This document shows, in pieces, positions 51,826-61,413 of a stretch of 64,000 nucleotides of DNA; within the stretch, counting starts at the first letter, position 1; every line of letters begins with the position of its first letter. The position numbers were made by a program, and so were the translations under genes. The notes beneath the pieces are model-generated. The model was given only the letters and a program-made list of their open reading frames with translations, was not told where the DNA came from and made no database searches. Source of the DNA: Eubacteriales bacterium mix99 (GTDB lineage Bacteria > Bacillota > Clostridia > Caldicoprobacterales > DTU083); assembly GCA_038396605.1 (NCBI GenBank), contig CP121690.1, positions 962,500-1,026,499 on the forward strand, read 5' to 3'.

Positions 51826-52929
51826 TTAGCTGTAAATTCTTACCGGAAGTAAAAGGTGAGTGTAATAATGGTCCTTGATGGGCCGAATCACACAGGGACT
51901 TACATTTGTTGTAAAATCAAGTCTTATTTCAGGATCATCAATTACTTTGAGCATATCCATGAAATAGCGGGCGTTAAAAGCAATTTCCAGCTCTTCCCCT
52001 TCCAGCAGAATGGGAACCTCCTCGTAAACCTGGCCGGCCTCGGAATTGGAGGTAATCATCATCTTCTGATCCTGGATGTTCAGCCGGATCAGATTGTTTT
52101 TCCCTTCCCTGGCAATTAGGGAGGCACGTTCCATACTGGAGGTCAGGATTTTGGTATCCACCTTTACCCTGGTCCTGTAATCCTCCGGAATGATCTGTGA
52201 GTAATTGATATACTCCCCTTCCAGAACACGGGATATGATCCTGGTATAACCAAGATCGAACAGAACATGACGCTCCGATATGGTAATACTGACCTTACGG
52301 TCATCTTCCGGCATGATCTTTGCAATTTCCCCCAGGGATTTTCCCGGAATAATCACCCGAACGCTGTCATGCGGAGTATCCATTACCCCTCTGCGCAGTG
52401 CCAGCCGGTATCCGTCCAGACAGACCATGGTGACATCCTTCCCGTCGACTTCCAGCAAAGCACCGGTCAATATGGGACGGGCTTCATCCACGGCCACGGC
52501 AAAGGTTGTCTGCCGGATCATGTCAATCAGAAGCGTTTTGGTGATCTCAATGGGCTGGTTTTCAGTAATATCGGGCAGGGCAGGATATTCATCCGCAGAA
52601 AAACCCTGGAGGGTAACGATGGAGTTCAGGCAGGTGATTTTTACATTGTTGTTGGCAAGCACGGAAAAATCAATTTCCGCATCCGGAAGCTTCCGGACGA
52701 TTTCCGTCAACAGTCTGGCTGGCACCACAACGCTGCCTTTTTTTTGAATGGTTGCCTCCATATGGTTTTCGATACTCAGATTCAGGTTGGAACCCGCCAG
52801 TTTGAGTACATCGTTTTCCGTTTCGATTAATATGCCTTCCAGAGCGGGAATGTTGCTGCGGGTGGATACGGCACTTTGAACGGTGAGGATGGACTCCAAA
52901 AATTTTTTTTGAGAACAAGTGAATTTCAT
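51826..52929 (-). CDS. dnaN: DNA polymerase III beta subunit (sliding clamp)
   Basis: 367 residues, three repeats of the clamp fold. Recognisable blocks: SAVSTRSNIPALEGILIE, GFSADEYPALPDI, QTTFAVAVDEARPILTGALLE, GYRLALRR and the C-terminal YTHLLLPVR. Forms a ring around DNA that tethers the polymerase. AGGAGG lies 6 bases before ATG 52929. Follows dnaA by 165 bp. Confidence 0.98.
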   Translation of the reverse strand: MKFTCSQKKFLESILTVQSAVSTRSNIPALEGILIETENDVLKLAGSNLNLSIENHMEATIQKKGSVVVPARLLTEIVRKLPDAEIDFSVLANNNVKITCLNSIVTLQGFSADEYPALPDITENQPIEITKTLLIDMIRQTTFAVAVDEARPILTGALLEVDGKDVTMVCLDGYRLALRRGVMDTPHDSVRVIIPGKSLGEIAKIMPEDDRKVSITISERHVLFDLGYTRIISRVLEGEYINYSQIIPEDYRTRVKVDTKILTSSMERASLIAREGKNNLIRLNIQDQKMMITSNSEAGQVYEEVPILLEGEELEIAFNARYFMDMLKVIDDPEIRLDFTTNVSPCVIRPIKDHYYTHLLLPVRIYS

Positions 52930-53094
52930 GGAATACCTCCTGTTGTAGTTGAATATAATAGTTAATTCGTAGTAATAGTAGTAGAGCCTGTGGAAATGTG
53001 AATGATGCTGTCGAATAAAGGAAGCACCCCAAAATGCCTGTGGATATCAATGGGGATATCTTTACCCGATCCGGGCAGTTCATCCACAGCCCTG
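52930..53094. other. dnaA-dnaN spacer with near-consensus DnaA boxes
   Basis: Near matches to the box: TGTGGAAAT (52989-52997), TGTGGATAT (53039-53047) and TCATCCACA (53080-53088). No perfect box. In several Firmicutes this spacer holds the second half of a bipartite origin; here the signal is weaker than upstream of dnaA. Confidence 0.6.
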
Positions 53095-54426
53095 TCAGTT
53101 TTCCCGGATCTGTCTGATCAGTTCATTGATCGTACGTTTCATCTGCAGGTCCTCCTTTATGTCTGTTGCAACCTTGTCACAGGCATGGATGACGGTGGTA
53201 TGATCCCGTCCGCCAAACAGATCGCCGATTTTCGGAAGGGAAAGATCGGTCATCTCCCTGCAGAGGTACATGGCAATCTGCCTTGGATAAACGATGGGAC
53301 GGCTGCGTTTCCTGGACTTCAGATCCTCCATTTTCAGCTGATAATGATTCGAAACCACTTTCTGGATTAATTCCGGCGTAATTTTCTTTGGCTGCCGGCT
53401 GGAAATAATATCCTTAAGAGCTTCTTCGGCGATGGATACATCGAGAGTACTGTTGGTCAGGGAAGAGTAGGCCATGATGCGGGTCAGGGCACCTTCCAGC
53501 TCACGGATATTGGATTCGATCCGTTTTGCGATAAACTCCAGGACATCGTCGTCCACTTCGAGATTCTCCAGCTCTGCCTTTTTTTTCAATATGGCAATAC
53601 GGGTTTCCAGATCCGGCGGCTGGATATCCGTGATGAGGCCCCATTCGAACCGGGAGCGCAGGCGGTCTTCCAGGGTGGGGATCTCCTTCGGGGGGCGGTC
53701 GCTGGAAATAATAATCTGCTTGTTGGCTTCGTGCAGGGCATTGAATGTATGGAAGAATTCCTCCTGCGTACTTTCTTTTCCGGCAATAAACTGGATATCA
53801 TCGATCAACAGAACGTCCACATTGCGGTAACGGTTTCGGAAGTCCACATTTTTATTGGTTTGTATGGAATTAATTAATTCATTTGTAAATTTTTCGGAAG
53901 TAACGTACAATACTTTCGCCTTTTTGTTCTGAGAAAGAATATAATGACCAATGGCATGCATCAGATGGGTCTTGCCCAGTCCGACTCCGCCGTAGATAAA
54001 CAGCGGATTATAAGCTTTGGCCGGCGCTTCTGCAACTGCCAGGGAAGCGGCATGGGCAAAACGATTACTGTTCCCGATGACGAAGGTGCTGAACGTATAT
54101 TTGGGATTCAGGAGACTGTTGGTCTCATTTTCCTCCGAATCCGGCTGATCCGGTTTGTCCATGTATTTGTCCGCTTCACTGGTCAGAACAAAGGTCACAT
54201 AATAGGTACGGGACACGACCTGCTTTACTGCATCGGATATCAGGCTGGTATATCTGCTTTCCAGAATACTCTTGGTAAACCCGTTGGGAACACAGAGATA
54301 GAGCTGGTCTCCCTGGATCGATATCGGCTCGATTGCCTTGATCCAGGTGTCAAAACTGACGTCTGTAATCTCGTTGCGTACCAGCTCAAGAGTTTTCTGC
54401 CAAAGATCCATTAAATAATTGTCCAT
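53095..54426 (-). CDS. dnaA: Chromosomal replication initiator DnaA
   Basis: Binds DnaA boxes and melts oriC. 443 residues in four domains: N-terminal helicase-loading domain (1-85), acidic linker ([14 protein letters not shown]), AAA+ domain with Walker [10 protein letters not shown], Walker [10 protein letters not shown] and arginine-finger region [10 protein letters not shown], and DNA-binding domain IV with [20 protein letters not shown] and [15 protein letters not shown] lies 6 bases before ATG 54426. Confidence 0.99.
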   Translation of the reverse strand: MDNYLMDLWQKTLELVRNEITDVSFDTWIKAIEPISIQGDQLYLCVPNGFTKSILESRYTSLISDAVKQVVSRTYYVTFVLTSEADKYMDKPDQPDSEENETNSLLNPKYTFSTFVIGNSNRFAHAASLAVAEAPAKAYNPLFIYGGVGLGKTHLMHAIGHYILSQNKKAKVLYVTSEKFTNELINSIQTNKNVDFRNRYRNVDVLLIDDIQFIAGKESTQEEFFHTFNALHEANKQIIISSDRPPKEIPTLEDRLRSRFEWGLITDIQPPDLETRIAILKKKAELENLEVDDDVLEFIAKRIESNIRELEGALTRIMAYSSLTNSTLDVSIAEEALKDIISSRQPKKITPELIQKVVSNHYQLKMEDLKSRKRSRPIVYPRQIAMYLCREMTDLSLPKIGDLFGGRDHTTVIHACDKVATDIKEDLQMKRTINELIRQIREN

Positions 54427-54760
54427 GCGAACCTCCTATGTAATTTCAAGCGGAAAATAAGAACAAAAGTGCTGTACAACAATTGGCCTGCACAGCATGA
54501 AATATTTTTCAGTCAGTATTTTCAGTACAATGTGAATAAGGCCAGGATTCCTGGAGGACTTATTCACAAGATTAAAATAAATCATTCACATTGTCAACAT
54601 GCTGCCAATGAAACACGTGACAGGGAATTATCCAACATACGACAAGTTATGCACAGCCTTATCCACAAATGTGTATAACTCTTGTAATGAAATCTACTAT
54701 TATTATAGTTTAGAAGTTATCAACAGTAAAGCACAATTCTCAAAATATCTGTGGATTATT
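54427..54760. other. oriC: Replication origin oriC (dnaA-rpmH intergenic region)
   Basis: Boxes: TGTGAATAA (54531-54539), TTATTCACA (54560-54568), TTATGCACA (54647-54655), perfect TTATCCACA (54659-54667), TGTGTATAA (54670-54678) and TGTGGATTA (54750-54758). After the 54647-54678 group, the bottom strand at 54694-54705 reads 3'-GAT GAT AAT AAT-5', a DnaA-trio pattern, within an A/T-rich stretch. A 38-bp hairpin (54531-54568) has two boxes as its outer arms. Gene order dnaA | rpmH and the strand switch here agree with an origin. Confidence 0.88.
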
Positions 54761-54777
54761 TAAGGTGCCTGATTTTC

Positions 54778-54807
54778 TTGACACATGCAAGCAGGATGAC
54801 TTATAAT
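54778..54807 (+). promoter_or_regulatory. rpmH operon promoter
   Basis: -35 TTGACA (54778-54783), 18-bp spacer, -10 TATAAT (54802-54807); both boxes perfect. The leader to ATG 54927 is about 113 bases. Confidence 0.85.
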
Positions 54808-54926
54808 ACTAACATAGCAAAATGCCGTTTTTCCTTTCTATAAATGCTTTATGAATGCAATAAAAAGCGAGGGAAAGGGGAAAATGGAATAGTATCCTAA
54901 TATTGAGCAGAAAGGGGATGTGCAGA

Positions 54927-55061
54927 ATGAAACGGACTTATCAGCCAAAGAAAAGACAGAGAAGCAAGGAGCACGGATTCCGGAAAAGAATGAGCACCAG
55001 GGACGGCAGACTTGTACTGAAGAGAAGAAGACGGAAGGGCAGGAAAAAGCTCACAGCGTAA
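54927..55061 (+). CDS. rpmH: Ribosomal protein L34
   Basis: 44 residues: [20 protein letters not shown] through [16 protein letters not shown], ending LTA. The protein is almost entirely basic and matches bL34. AAAGGGG lies 9 bases before ATG 54927. It is first in the rpmH-rnpA-yidD-yidC-jag operon. A different frame is open across the whole gene and runs into rnpA (see findings). Confidence 0.98.
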   Translation: MKRTYQPKKRQRSKEHGFRKRMSTRDGRLVLKRRRRKGRKKLTA

Positions 55062-55085
55062 GGCCGCTATTCGGTGGCCTTTTCT
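55061..55085 (+). terminator. Possible attenuator between rpmH and rnpA
   Basis: AGGCC-GCTATTCGGT-GGCCT followed by TTTCT, directly after the rpmH stop. A short stem that would lower read-through from the highly needed L34 gene into rnpA. Confidence 0.55.
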
Positions 55086-55114
55086 ATCATCAAACCCTTT
55101 CTGGAGGCAAATGG

Positions 55115-55462
55115 TTGGATAAGAAACACCGGCTGAGAAAAAACAGGGATTTTCAATACACATATAAAAAGGGGCGTTCTCTGGGACATCCCTTGCTTGT
55201 AATGGTTTTCCGCAAGACCAGGCGGCCGGAAACCAGAGTCGGTTTTTCCATTAACCGAAAATTCGGGAAAGCGGTGGAACGGAATCGGATCAAGCGTCAG
55301 CTGAGGGTGATCGCAGGATCCCGGATCCATCAGATAAAGCAGGGCTTTGACATTATTTTCGTAGTCCGCAGAAAAGCAAAAGAGGCATCCTATCAGGATC
55401 TGGATATTGCGGTATATCATCTCCTCAAACGGGGGAGATTGCTTGGGGGACGGGAAGAATGA
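55115..55462 (+). CDS. rnpA: Ribonuclease P protein component
   Basis: Assists the RNase P RNA in 5' processing of tRNA. 115 residues: [44 protein letters not shown] (the RNR box) and [20 protein letters not shown]. The start is TTG 55115 with GGAGG 7 bases upstream. The stop overlaps the yidD ATG. Confidence 0.96.
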   Translation: MDKKHRLRKNRDFQYTYKKGRSLGHPLLVMVFRKTRRPETRVGFSINRKFGKAVERNRIKRQLRVIAGSRIHQIKQGFDIIFVVRRKAKEASYQDLDIAVYHLLKRGRLLGGREE

Positions 55463-55668
55463 AGCACATCCTTTTATTTCTGATACGGGCGTACCGTAAA
55501 ATAATTTCCCCTGCATTTCCTCCCAGCTGCCGTTTTATTCCAACTTGTTCCGAGTATTCCATGCAGGCTATTGAAAAATATGGGTCATTCAAGGGGACAG
55601 TTCTCTCCCTGCGAAGAATTCTGAAATGCAATCCCCTGCACTCCGGCGGATATGACCCATTAAAATAA
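55459..55668 (+). CDS. yidD: Membrane protein insertion efficiency factor YidD
   Basis: 69 residues, one amphipathic N-terminal helix ([14 protein letters not shown]), then the conserved [16 protein letters not shown] with two Cys and [18 protein letters not shown]. Found beside rnpA and yidC in most bacteria; aids membrane protein insertion. Start overlaps the rnpA stop by 4 bases. Confidence 0.96.
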   Translation: MKHILLFLIRAYRKIISPAFPPSCRFIPTCSEYSMQAIEKYGSFKGTVLSLRRILKCNPLHSGGYDPLK

Positions 55669-55688
55669 AATACGGGGGTAACAAGCAT

Positions 55689-56492
55689 ATGAACTTTCCA
55701 ATCCTATTGATGAATGCCGCTCAAAAAGCCGCCAAACCAGGCTTATGGGGTTCATTTGTCAATTTTCTGAGCAGTATTCTGGAAGGGATCAATTTCATAA
55801 CCGGCAAAATACCGGAGCCGTTTGGAGGGTATGGCCTGGCCATTATCCTGTTTTCCATCCTGATGCGTCTGATTCTTCTGCCTTTGGATCTGAAATCCAG
55901 GAAATCCAATCAGCAGATTCAGGATATCCAGCCGGAAGTGGATGCCATCAACAAAAAATATAAAAATGATCCGGATAAAAAGAATAAAAAGACCATGGAG
56001 CTGTATCAGAAACATGAGATCAATCCCATGGGCGGATGTCTCCCGATGCTGCTTCAGTTTCCCCTGTTCTTTGCGATGGTCGGTGCATTGAACTCCATCT
56101 CAAACAGGGAAGTTGCGAAGGGATCCATTGATGCCTTTTTGTGGATCAAAAATATCTGGCAGCCGGATTCTCCTCTGAAGGCCCTGACCGGGGAAGCCAT
56201 TGGGATGTTCGGGAAGGGATTCAACGGCTTGTTTATTCTGCCCATATTGGCGGGGGTAACATCCTATTATCAGATGAAGATCACCCAGCCACCGGACAGC
56301 GGTAATAATGCGAACCAGCAGATGAAGGGATTTACAGCCATCATGCCGATTATGTCCGTATGGTTTTGTATGATGTATACGGCTTCTTTTGCAATTTATT
56401 GGGTAACGACGAATGTGTTTCAGATTGTACAGCAGTTGATTCTGAAGAAACGAACTCCGTCTGCAGGAAAGGAAGGTGACCGGAAGAAATGA
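55689..56492 (+). CDS. yidC: Membrane protein insertase YidC/OxaI
   Basis: 267 residues, five membrane helices, no lipobox. GYGLAIILFSILMRLILLPL has the conserved positively charged residue (Arg) of the hydrophilic groove; INPMGGCLPMLLQFPLFFAM and the C-terminal SFAIYWVTTNVFQIVQQLIL are family blocks. Inserts membrane proteins with or after SecYEG. The ribosome site GGGGGT is rather far (about 12 bases) from ATG 55689. Overlaps jag by 4 bases. Confidence 0.96.
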   Translation: MNFPILLMNAAQKAAKPGLWGSFVNFLSSILEGINFITGKIPEPFGGYGLAIILFSILMRLILLPLDLKSRKSNQQIQDIQPEVDAINKKYKNDPDKKNKKTMELYQKHEINPMGGCLPMLLQFPLFFAMVGALNSISNREVAKGSIDAFLWIKNIWQPDSPLKALTGEAIGMFGKGFNGLFILPILAGVTSYYQMKITQPPDSGNNANQQMKGFTAIMPIMSVWFCMMYTASFAIYWVTTNVFQIVQQLILKKRTPSAGKEGDRKK

Positions 56493-57106
56493 AATCAGTG
56501 ATTACAACGGGCAAAACAGTGGAAGATGCCGTTCTGGCAGCTGCAATCCAGCTGGCGGTACAGAGGGACAAGCTGGATATCGAAGTTCTGGAAGAGCCGG
56601 TAAAGGGCTTATTTGGTGTATTTGGAAACAAGGATGCCAGAATCCGGGCGTCTGTCATCCGAACACCAAAGGATATTGCCAGGGAATTCCTGACGGAGCT
56701 GCTGGCAAAAATGAACCTGGAAGCAGAACTGGACATTAAGGAAACGGAGGATCGGATTTCCATTTATGTCATCGGGCCAAAAATGGGAGTGCTGATCGGA
56801 CATCGGGGAGAAACCCTGGATGCCGTACAGTATCTGACCAGCCTGGTTGTAAACCGCAATACCGATCAATACAAACGGGTCACCATTGATACGGAAAATT
56901 ATCGTAAAAAACGCGAGGAGACGCTGGTAAAACTGGCGAAGCGTCTGAGCCATAAGGTACAGAAAACAAAACGGAAAATTGTACTGGAGCCGATGAACCC
57001 TTTTGAAAGAAGAGTGATTCATTCCACCTTGCAGAAGGATCCTTATGTCAGCACCCATAGCGAGGGTGAGGATCCTTATCGTAAGGTTGTCATTACCCTG
57101 AAGTAA
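56489..57106 (+). CDS. jag: RNA-binding protein KhpB (Jag/EloR)
   Basis: 205 residues in three domains: Jag-N (1-55, VITTGKTVEDAVLAAAIQLA and LEEPVKGLFGVFG), a KH-type domain with IGPKMGVLIGHRGETLDAVQ, and R3H with RKIVLEPMNPFERRVIHSTL. Binds RNA with KhpA and affects cell elongation and division in Firmicutes. Start ATGA overlaps the yidC stop. Confidence 0.95.
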   Translation: MKSVITTGKTVEDAVLAAAIQLAVQRDKLDIEVLEEPVKGLFGVFGNKDARIRASVIRTPKDIAREFLTELLAKMNLEAELDIKETEDRISIYVIGPKMGVLIGHRGETLDAVQYLTSLVVNRNTDQYKRVTIDTENYRKKREETLVKLAKRLSHKVQKTKRKIVLEPMNPFERRVIHSTLQKDPYVSTHSEGEDPYRKVVITLK

Positions 57107-57136
57107 ATGTCATACAAAACGAATCGATGGAATGGG

Positions 57137-57170
57137 AAAAGCCCGGTAGAAATACTGGGTTTCCTTTTTT
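57137..57170 (+). terminator. Terminator after jag
   Basis: GCCCGGT (57141-57147) pairs with ACTGGGT (57154-57160), loop AGAAAT, then TTCCTTTTTT. It separates the rpmH-jag operon from mnmE. Confidence 0.7.
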
Positions 57171-57217
57171 GGAAGGCATGCAATCCATTATGTTGGAAAA
57201 GGAAGGATCGGGAAGAT

Positions 57218-58597
57218 ATGCAATTGGAAGAAACCATAGTGGCCCTGGCGACTCCGCCGGGAGAAGGTGGAATCGCCGTGATCCGGCTAAGCGGTTCGGA
57301 ATCCCTGGGGATTGTTCGCACTCTGTTTGTGACAAAAAAGAAGAACAAACTGCGGGAGATCCGGCCAAGGTATTTTTACTACGGTTATATTGCGGATGAA
57401 AAGAACCATCCTGTGGATGAAGTCCTGATGGTCTATATGAAGGCACCGCATACGTACACCCGGGAGGACGTGGTGGAAATCCATTGTCACGGGGGAATGG
57501 TACCGGTAAGGAGAATTATCGGGCTGGTCCTGTCTGCGGGAGCACGGCTTGCGCAGCCCGGGGAATTTACAAAGCGGGCTTTTCTGAACGGGCGCATCGA
57601 CCTTGCCCAGGCAGAAGGTGTTATGGAGCTGATCTCTGCAAAATCGGATGAGGCGGCGAGAATTTCCCTGGAACAAATGGAGGGAGCCCTGTCTGGAAAA
57701 ATCCATGCCCTGCGCCAGGAACTGCTGGATTTGCTGGCTCGTATTGAGGTCACTGTGGATTATCCGGAGGAGGATATTGAGGAGCTTCTGACAGAAGAAG
57801 TCCGCGGGAAGCTGGACCATGCCCGGTCACAATGCAGGCAGCTGCTTGCCTCTGCCGATCAGGGAAAGCTGATCCGGGACGGGATCCGCGTTGCGATCAT
57901 CGGGAAACCCAATGTGGGTAAGTCTTCCCTGCTGAACGCCCTGGTTCGTCAGAACCGTGCGATTGTAACCGATGTTCCCGGGACCACAAGGGATGTCATT
58001 GAAGAGTATATCAATATCCGGGGGATTCTGGTGCAAATCGTGGATACGGCGGGAATCCGGGAAACCACGGATGCCATTGAGAAAATCGGAGTGGAGAAAA
58101 CAAAGGAACGGACGCAGACAGCGGATCTGATTTTACTTTTGCTGGATGCCTCCCGGCCGTTGGAAAAGGAAGACATTGAGATCTTGAAATGGCTGAAGGA
58201 TCGAAAGGTGCTGATTCTGCTGAATAAATCCGATCTTCCATCTGTGATAAGGGAAGACGAAATACGAAAGATTTCCGAAAGCCGGATTATCAGGACTTCC
58301 ATGACGGGTGGCACCGGTCTGACGGAAACAGAGGATAATATTGTCCGTCTGGTGGAATCCGGCCGTCTTGGGCCGAAAAACTCCGCTGTGATCCTGAACA
58401 GCCGGCACAAGGAAGTTCTGCTGCGGGCTGACAGGGATCTGGGGGAAGCGTTGTCCGCTCTGGACTCTTCGGTTCCTCTGGATATGGTGACCATAGATAT
58501 CCGGAGTGTTCTGGAGGCGCTGGGGGAGATTACGGGAGAAAGTGTGACAGAGAATTTAATTGATAAAATATTTTCGGAGTTTTGCGTTGGAAAGTAG
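57218..58597 (+). CDS. mnmE: tRNA modification GTPase MnmE
   Basis: With MnmG adds the (carboxymethyl)aminomethyl group to wobble U34. 459 residues: N-terminal folate-binding domain (ETIVALATPPGEGGIAVIRL), helical domain with the G domain inserted (GKPNVGKSSLLN, GTTRDVIEEY, DTAGIRE, NKSDL), and the C-terminal FCVGK with the conserved Cys. ATG 57218 is chosen as the family N-terminus begins there; the open frame extends 37 codons upstream through the terminator and carries no conserved sequence. Confidence 0.97.
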   Translation: MQLEETIVALATPPGEGGIAVIRLSGSESLGIVRTLFVTKKKNKLREIRPRYFYYGYIADEKNHPVDEVLMVYMKAPHTYTREDVVEIHCHGGMVPVRRIIGLVLSAGARLAQPGEFTKRAFLNGRIDLAQAEGVMELISAKSDEAARISLEQMEGALSGKIHALRQELLDLLARIEVTVDYPEEDIEELLTEEVRGKLDHARSQCRQLLASADQGKLIRDGIRVAIIGKPNVGKSSLLNALVRQNRAIVTDVPGTTRDVIEEYINIRGILVQIVDTAGIRETTDAIEKIGVEKTKERTQTADLILLLLDASRPLEKEDIEILKWLKDRKVLILLNKSDLPSVIREDEIRKISESRIIRTSMTGGTGLTETEDNIVRLVESGRLGPKNSAVILNSRHKEVLLRADRDLGEALSALDSSVPLDMVTIDIRSVLEALGEITGESVTENLIDKIFSEFCVGK

Positions 58598-58606
58598 GAA
58601 AAGGAA

Positions 58607-60502
58607 ATGGATTTTATTGCCGGGAAATATGACATTATTGTAATCGGAGCGGGGCATGCCGGATGTGAAGCCGCCCTGGCATCCGCCAGAATGGGGCAGG
58701 GAACCCTGGTCCTTGCCCTGAATCTGGATGCTGTGGCTTTGATGGCCTGCAACCCTTCCATTGGAGGATCCTCCAAAGGTCATCTGGTACGGGAAGTTGA
58801 TGCCCTGGGCGGAGAAATGGGCCGGAACATTGACAAAACCGCCATTCAGGTTCGTATGCTGAATACCGGGAAAGGTCCTGCCGTACATTCTCTGCGGGCA
58901 CAGGCGGATAAAAAGCGCTATCAGGAAGAAATGAAATGGACTCTGGAGTGCCAGGAGAATCTGACCCTGCGTCAGGGGGAAGTGGAATCCATACGGACGA
59001 AAAACGGAAGGATATCCGGGGTCCGGCTGACTACCGGAGAAGTTTATCTTTGCCGGGCAGTTGTACTTGCATCGGGTGTTTATTTGAAGAGTCGGGTCAT
59101 CATCGGGGAATTTTCGGCGAAAAGCGGGCCAAATGGGTTGTTCCCCGCCAATCAGCTGTCGGAATCCCTGAAGGACCTGGGATTTGCCCTGCAGAGGTTT
59201 AAGACAGGGACCCCGGCAAGGGTCAACCGAAGATCCCTGGATTTTACCAGGATGAAAATGCAGCCAGGAGATCCGACAGCGGAGCCTTTTTCGTTTCAGG
59301 ATGACTGCAGAATGCGGGATCAGACTCCCTGCTGGCTGACCTGTACCAATGAGCATACCCATGAGATCATACGGGAGAATCTGTACCGTTCTCCCCTGTA
59401 TTCCGGGAAAATCAAAGGGATTGGACCAAGATACTGTCCTTCGATAGAAGACAAAGTCGTCCGGTTCAGGGATAAGAAAAGTCATCAGATCTTTATTGAA
59501 CCGGAAGGGCTTCACACCAATGAAATGTATATCCAGGGTATGTCCTCCAGCCTGCCGGTGGATGTGCAGACAGCTGTCTATCATACCGTGCCGGGCATGG
59601 AACATGCGGAAATCATGCGGCCTGCCTATGCCATTGAATATGACTGCATTGACCCGACCCAGCTGAAGCTGTCACTGGAATCCAGAGAGATCGGAGGTAT
59701 GTTTTTTGCCGGCCAGATCAATGGAAGCTCCGGCTACGAAGAAGCGGCGGCACAGGGAATTCTGGCCGGCATCAATGCCGTTCAGTATATCAGGGGGGAC
59801 GGGCCATTGATTCTGGATCGCTCGGATGCCTATATCGGGGTATTGGTGGATGATCTGGTGACGAAGGGGACAAAAGAGCCCTATCGTATGATGACATCCC
59901 GGGCGGAATACCGTTTGCTGCTGAGACAGGACAATGCGGATATGCGGCTGACGGAAAAGGGCTATCGGATCGGATTGGCGGATGAGCAAAGATATCAAAG
60001 GACCATGAAAAAAGAAGAATCCATCCTCCGGGCGACAGAAAGGCTGAAACATACCGTGCTGCCTCCATCTGAAAGAAATGAGGCCTGGCTGAAGGAAAAG
60101 GGATCGTCTCCCATACAAAGCGGCATACCCCTCTATAACCTTCTGAAACGTCCTGAGCTGCATTATTCGGACATCGCCGGTCTGGAGGACCGGAAGGCCG
60201 GGAAAGTCCCTGCAGAGGTCGGGAAACAGGTTGAGATACAGGTAAAGTATCAGGGCTATATTCAAAAGCAGGAAAGGCAGGTGGAACAGTTTCGAAAGAT
60301 GGAACGGAACGGAATTCCGGATCATATGGATTATCGTCTGATCTCCGGGCTGCGTTTGGAAGCCAGGCAGAAACTGCAGGCGCAGCAGCCGGTCAATATC
60401 GGACAGGCGTCCCGGATTTCAGGGGTATCGCCTGCAGATGTCTCGGTGCTGATGATTTATCTGGAAAAAACAAGACGGGAGCGGAAAGACAGTGAAAGAT
60501 GA
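58607..60502 (+). CDS. mnmG: tRNA uridine-5-carboxymethylaminomethyl modification enzyme MnmG
   Basis: FAD-dependent partner of MnmE. 631 residues: [20 protein letters not shown] (FAD), [69 protein letters not shown] and [16 protein letters not shown], plus the C-terminal helical domain that binds MnmE. The gene lies 9 bases after mnmE; AAAAGGAA is close to ATG 58607. Its end overlaps rsmG by 11 bases. Confidence 0.98.
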   Translation: MDFIAGKYDIIVIGAGHAGCEAALASARMGQGTLVLALNLDAVALMACNPSIGGSSKGHLVREVDALGGEMGRNIDKTAIQVRMLNTGKGPAVHSLRAQADKKRYQEEMKWTLECQENLTLRQGEVESIRTKNGRISGVRLTTGEVYLCRAVVLASGVYLKSRVIIGEFSAKSGPNGLFPANQLSESLKDLGFALQRFKTGTPARVNRRSLDFTRMKMQPGDPTAEPFSFQDDCRMRDQTPCWLTCTNEHTHEIIRENLYRSPLYSGKIKGIGPRYCPSIEDKVVRFRDKKSHQIFIEPEGLHTNEMYIQGMSSSLPVDVQTAVYHTVPGMEHAEIMRPAYAIEYDCIDPTQLKLSLESREIGGMFFAGQINGSSGYEEAAAQGILAGINAVQYIRGDGPLILDRSDAYIGVLVDDLVTKGTKEPYRMMTSRAEYRLLLRQDNADMRLTEKGYRIGLADEQRYQRTMKKEESILRATERLKHTVLPPSERNEAWLKEKGSSPIQSGIPLYNLLKRPELHYSDIAGLEDRKAGKVPAEVGKQVEIQVKYQGYIQKQERQVEQFRKMERNGIPDHMDYRLISGLRLEARQKLQAQQPVNIGQASRISGVSPADVSVLMIYLEKTRRERKDSER

Positions 60503-61211
60503 CAGGAGTTTGCTGGCGGACGGATGTGCGAAAATGGGATTGAATTTGAAGGATACGCAGGTGAGGTGTTTTGAAACGTATCTTTCCCTGCTGCTGGAAT
60601 GGAACCAGAAAATGAATCTGACAGCCATAGATACTCCGCAGGAAGTCATTGCGGAGCATTTTCTGGATTCCATTTCCGTACTGAAGGTATGTACTCCAAA
60701 GAAGGGTGCTCAGGTGCTGGACGTAGGATCCGGCGCGGGCTTTCCTGGAATCCCGATGCGGATTATGAGGCCGGACATTCATTTGACCATGGTGGATGCG
60801 GTTCTGAAGAAGACCTTGTTTTTGGCGGAAGCCCGGAAGCAGTTGGGGTTGGATGAATGCCGTATTTTGCATGCCAGGGCAGAGGATCTGGGAAAAACGC
60901 GGCTTCACCGCGAGAAGTATGATGTTGTTGTGTCCAGGGCTGTAGCTCCCATGAGGGTATTGGCCGAATATTGCCTTCCCTTTGTCCGGGTGGGAGGATG
61001 TTTTGTGGCCCATAAGGGTCCTGCTGCTCCGGAGGAGATCCGGAGTGCAGAGCAGGCAATCAAAATATTGGGTGGTCAGGTAAAGAAAACGGAAAAAACG
61101 GAAATTGTGGGTTCAGGGAGGACCCATATATTGGTTGTCATTGGGAAAACAGCGAAAACACCGTCAAAGTATCCCCGCTCTGCCGGAAAGCCCAAAAAGT
61201 CTCCATTGTAA
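60492..61211 (+). CDS. rsmG: 16S rRNA (guanine-N7)-methyltransferase RsmG
   Basis: Methylates G527 of 16S rRNA with S-adenosylmethionine. 239 residues: [22 protein letters not shown], the SAM motif [17 protein letters not shown] and [16 protein letters not shown]. Start is GTG 60492, GGAG 9 bases upstream, inside the mnmG end. The C-terminal 25 residues are a basic tail ([16 protein letters not shown]). Confidence 0.96.
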   Translation: MKDDRSLLADGCAKMGLNLKDTQVRCFETYLSLLLEWNQKMNLTAIDTPQEVIAEHFLDSISVLKVCTPKKGAQVLDVGSGAGFPGIPMRIMRPDIHLTMVDAVLKKTLFLAEARKQLGLDECRILHARAEDLGKTRLHREKYDVVVSRAVAPMRVLAEYCLPFVRVGGCFVAHKGPAAPEEIRSAEQAIKILGGQVKKTEKTEIVGSGRTHILVVIGKTAKTPSKYPRSAGKPKKSPL

Positions 61212-61369
61212 AAGCAGGAATCCTTCCTTTTATTGATAAAGCACAAAAATTGCAAATGATTTGACAAAATGAAACGAATAACAACGAAATATCAAGAAAT
61301 ATAGAGGAAACAGGCGGATATGGAACCTAAACTGATCAAATAAAAATAAATCACAGAATAAGGAGGAAA

Positions 61370-61396
61370 ATGAATGATTACATAGAATATACATAA
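61370..61396 (+). CDS. Possible 8-codon leader peptide upstream of noc
   Basis: ATG at 61370 with AAGGAGG 3-4 bases upstream encodes MNDYIEYT and stops at TAA, 17 bases before the noc ATG. The ribosome site is stronger than needed for chance. It may aid noc translation by reinitiation. Rest of 61212-61413: A/T-rich with TTGACA at 61261-61266 but no matching -10; no other feature seen. Confidence 0.4.
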   Translation: MNDYIEYT

Positions 61397-61413
61397 TAAC
61401 TGGAGGGAATGCT

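Noticed and set aside
54608-54625. GAAACACGTGACA in the oriC region as parS
   Set aside because: Only the ACGTG core agrees; the flanking half-sites do not match parS.
57107-57217. N-terminal extension of mnmE by 37 codons
   Set aside because: It includes the terminator hairpin after jag and no family sequence; MnmE homology starts at ATG 57218.
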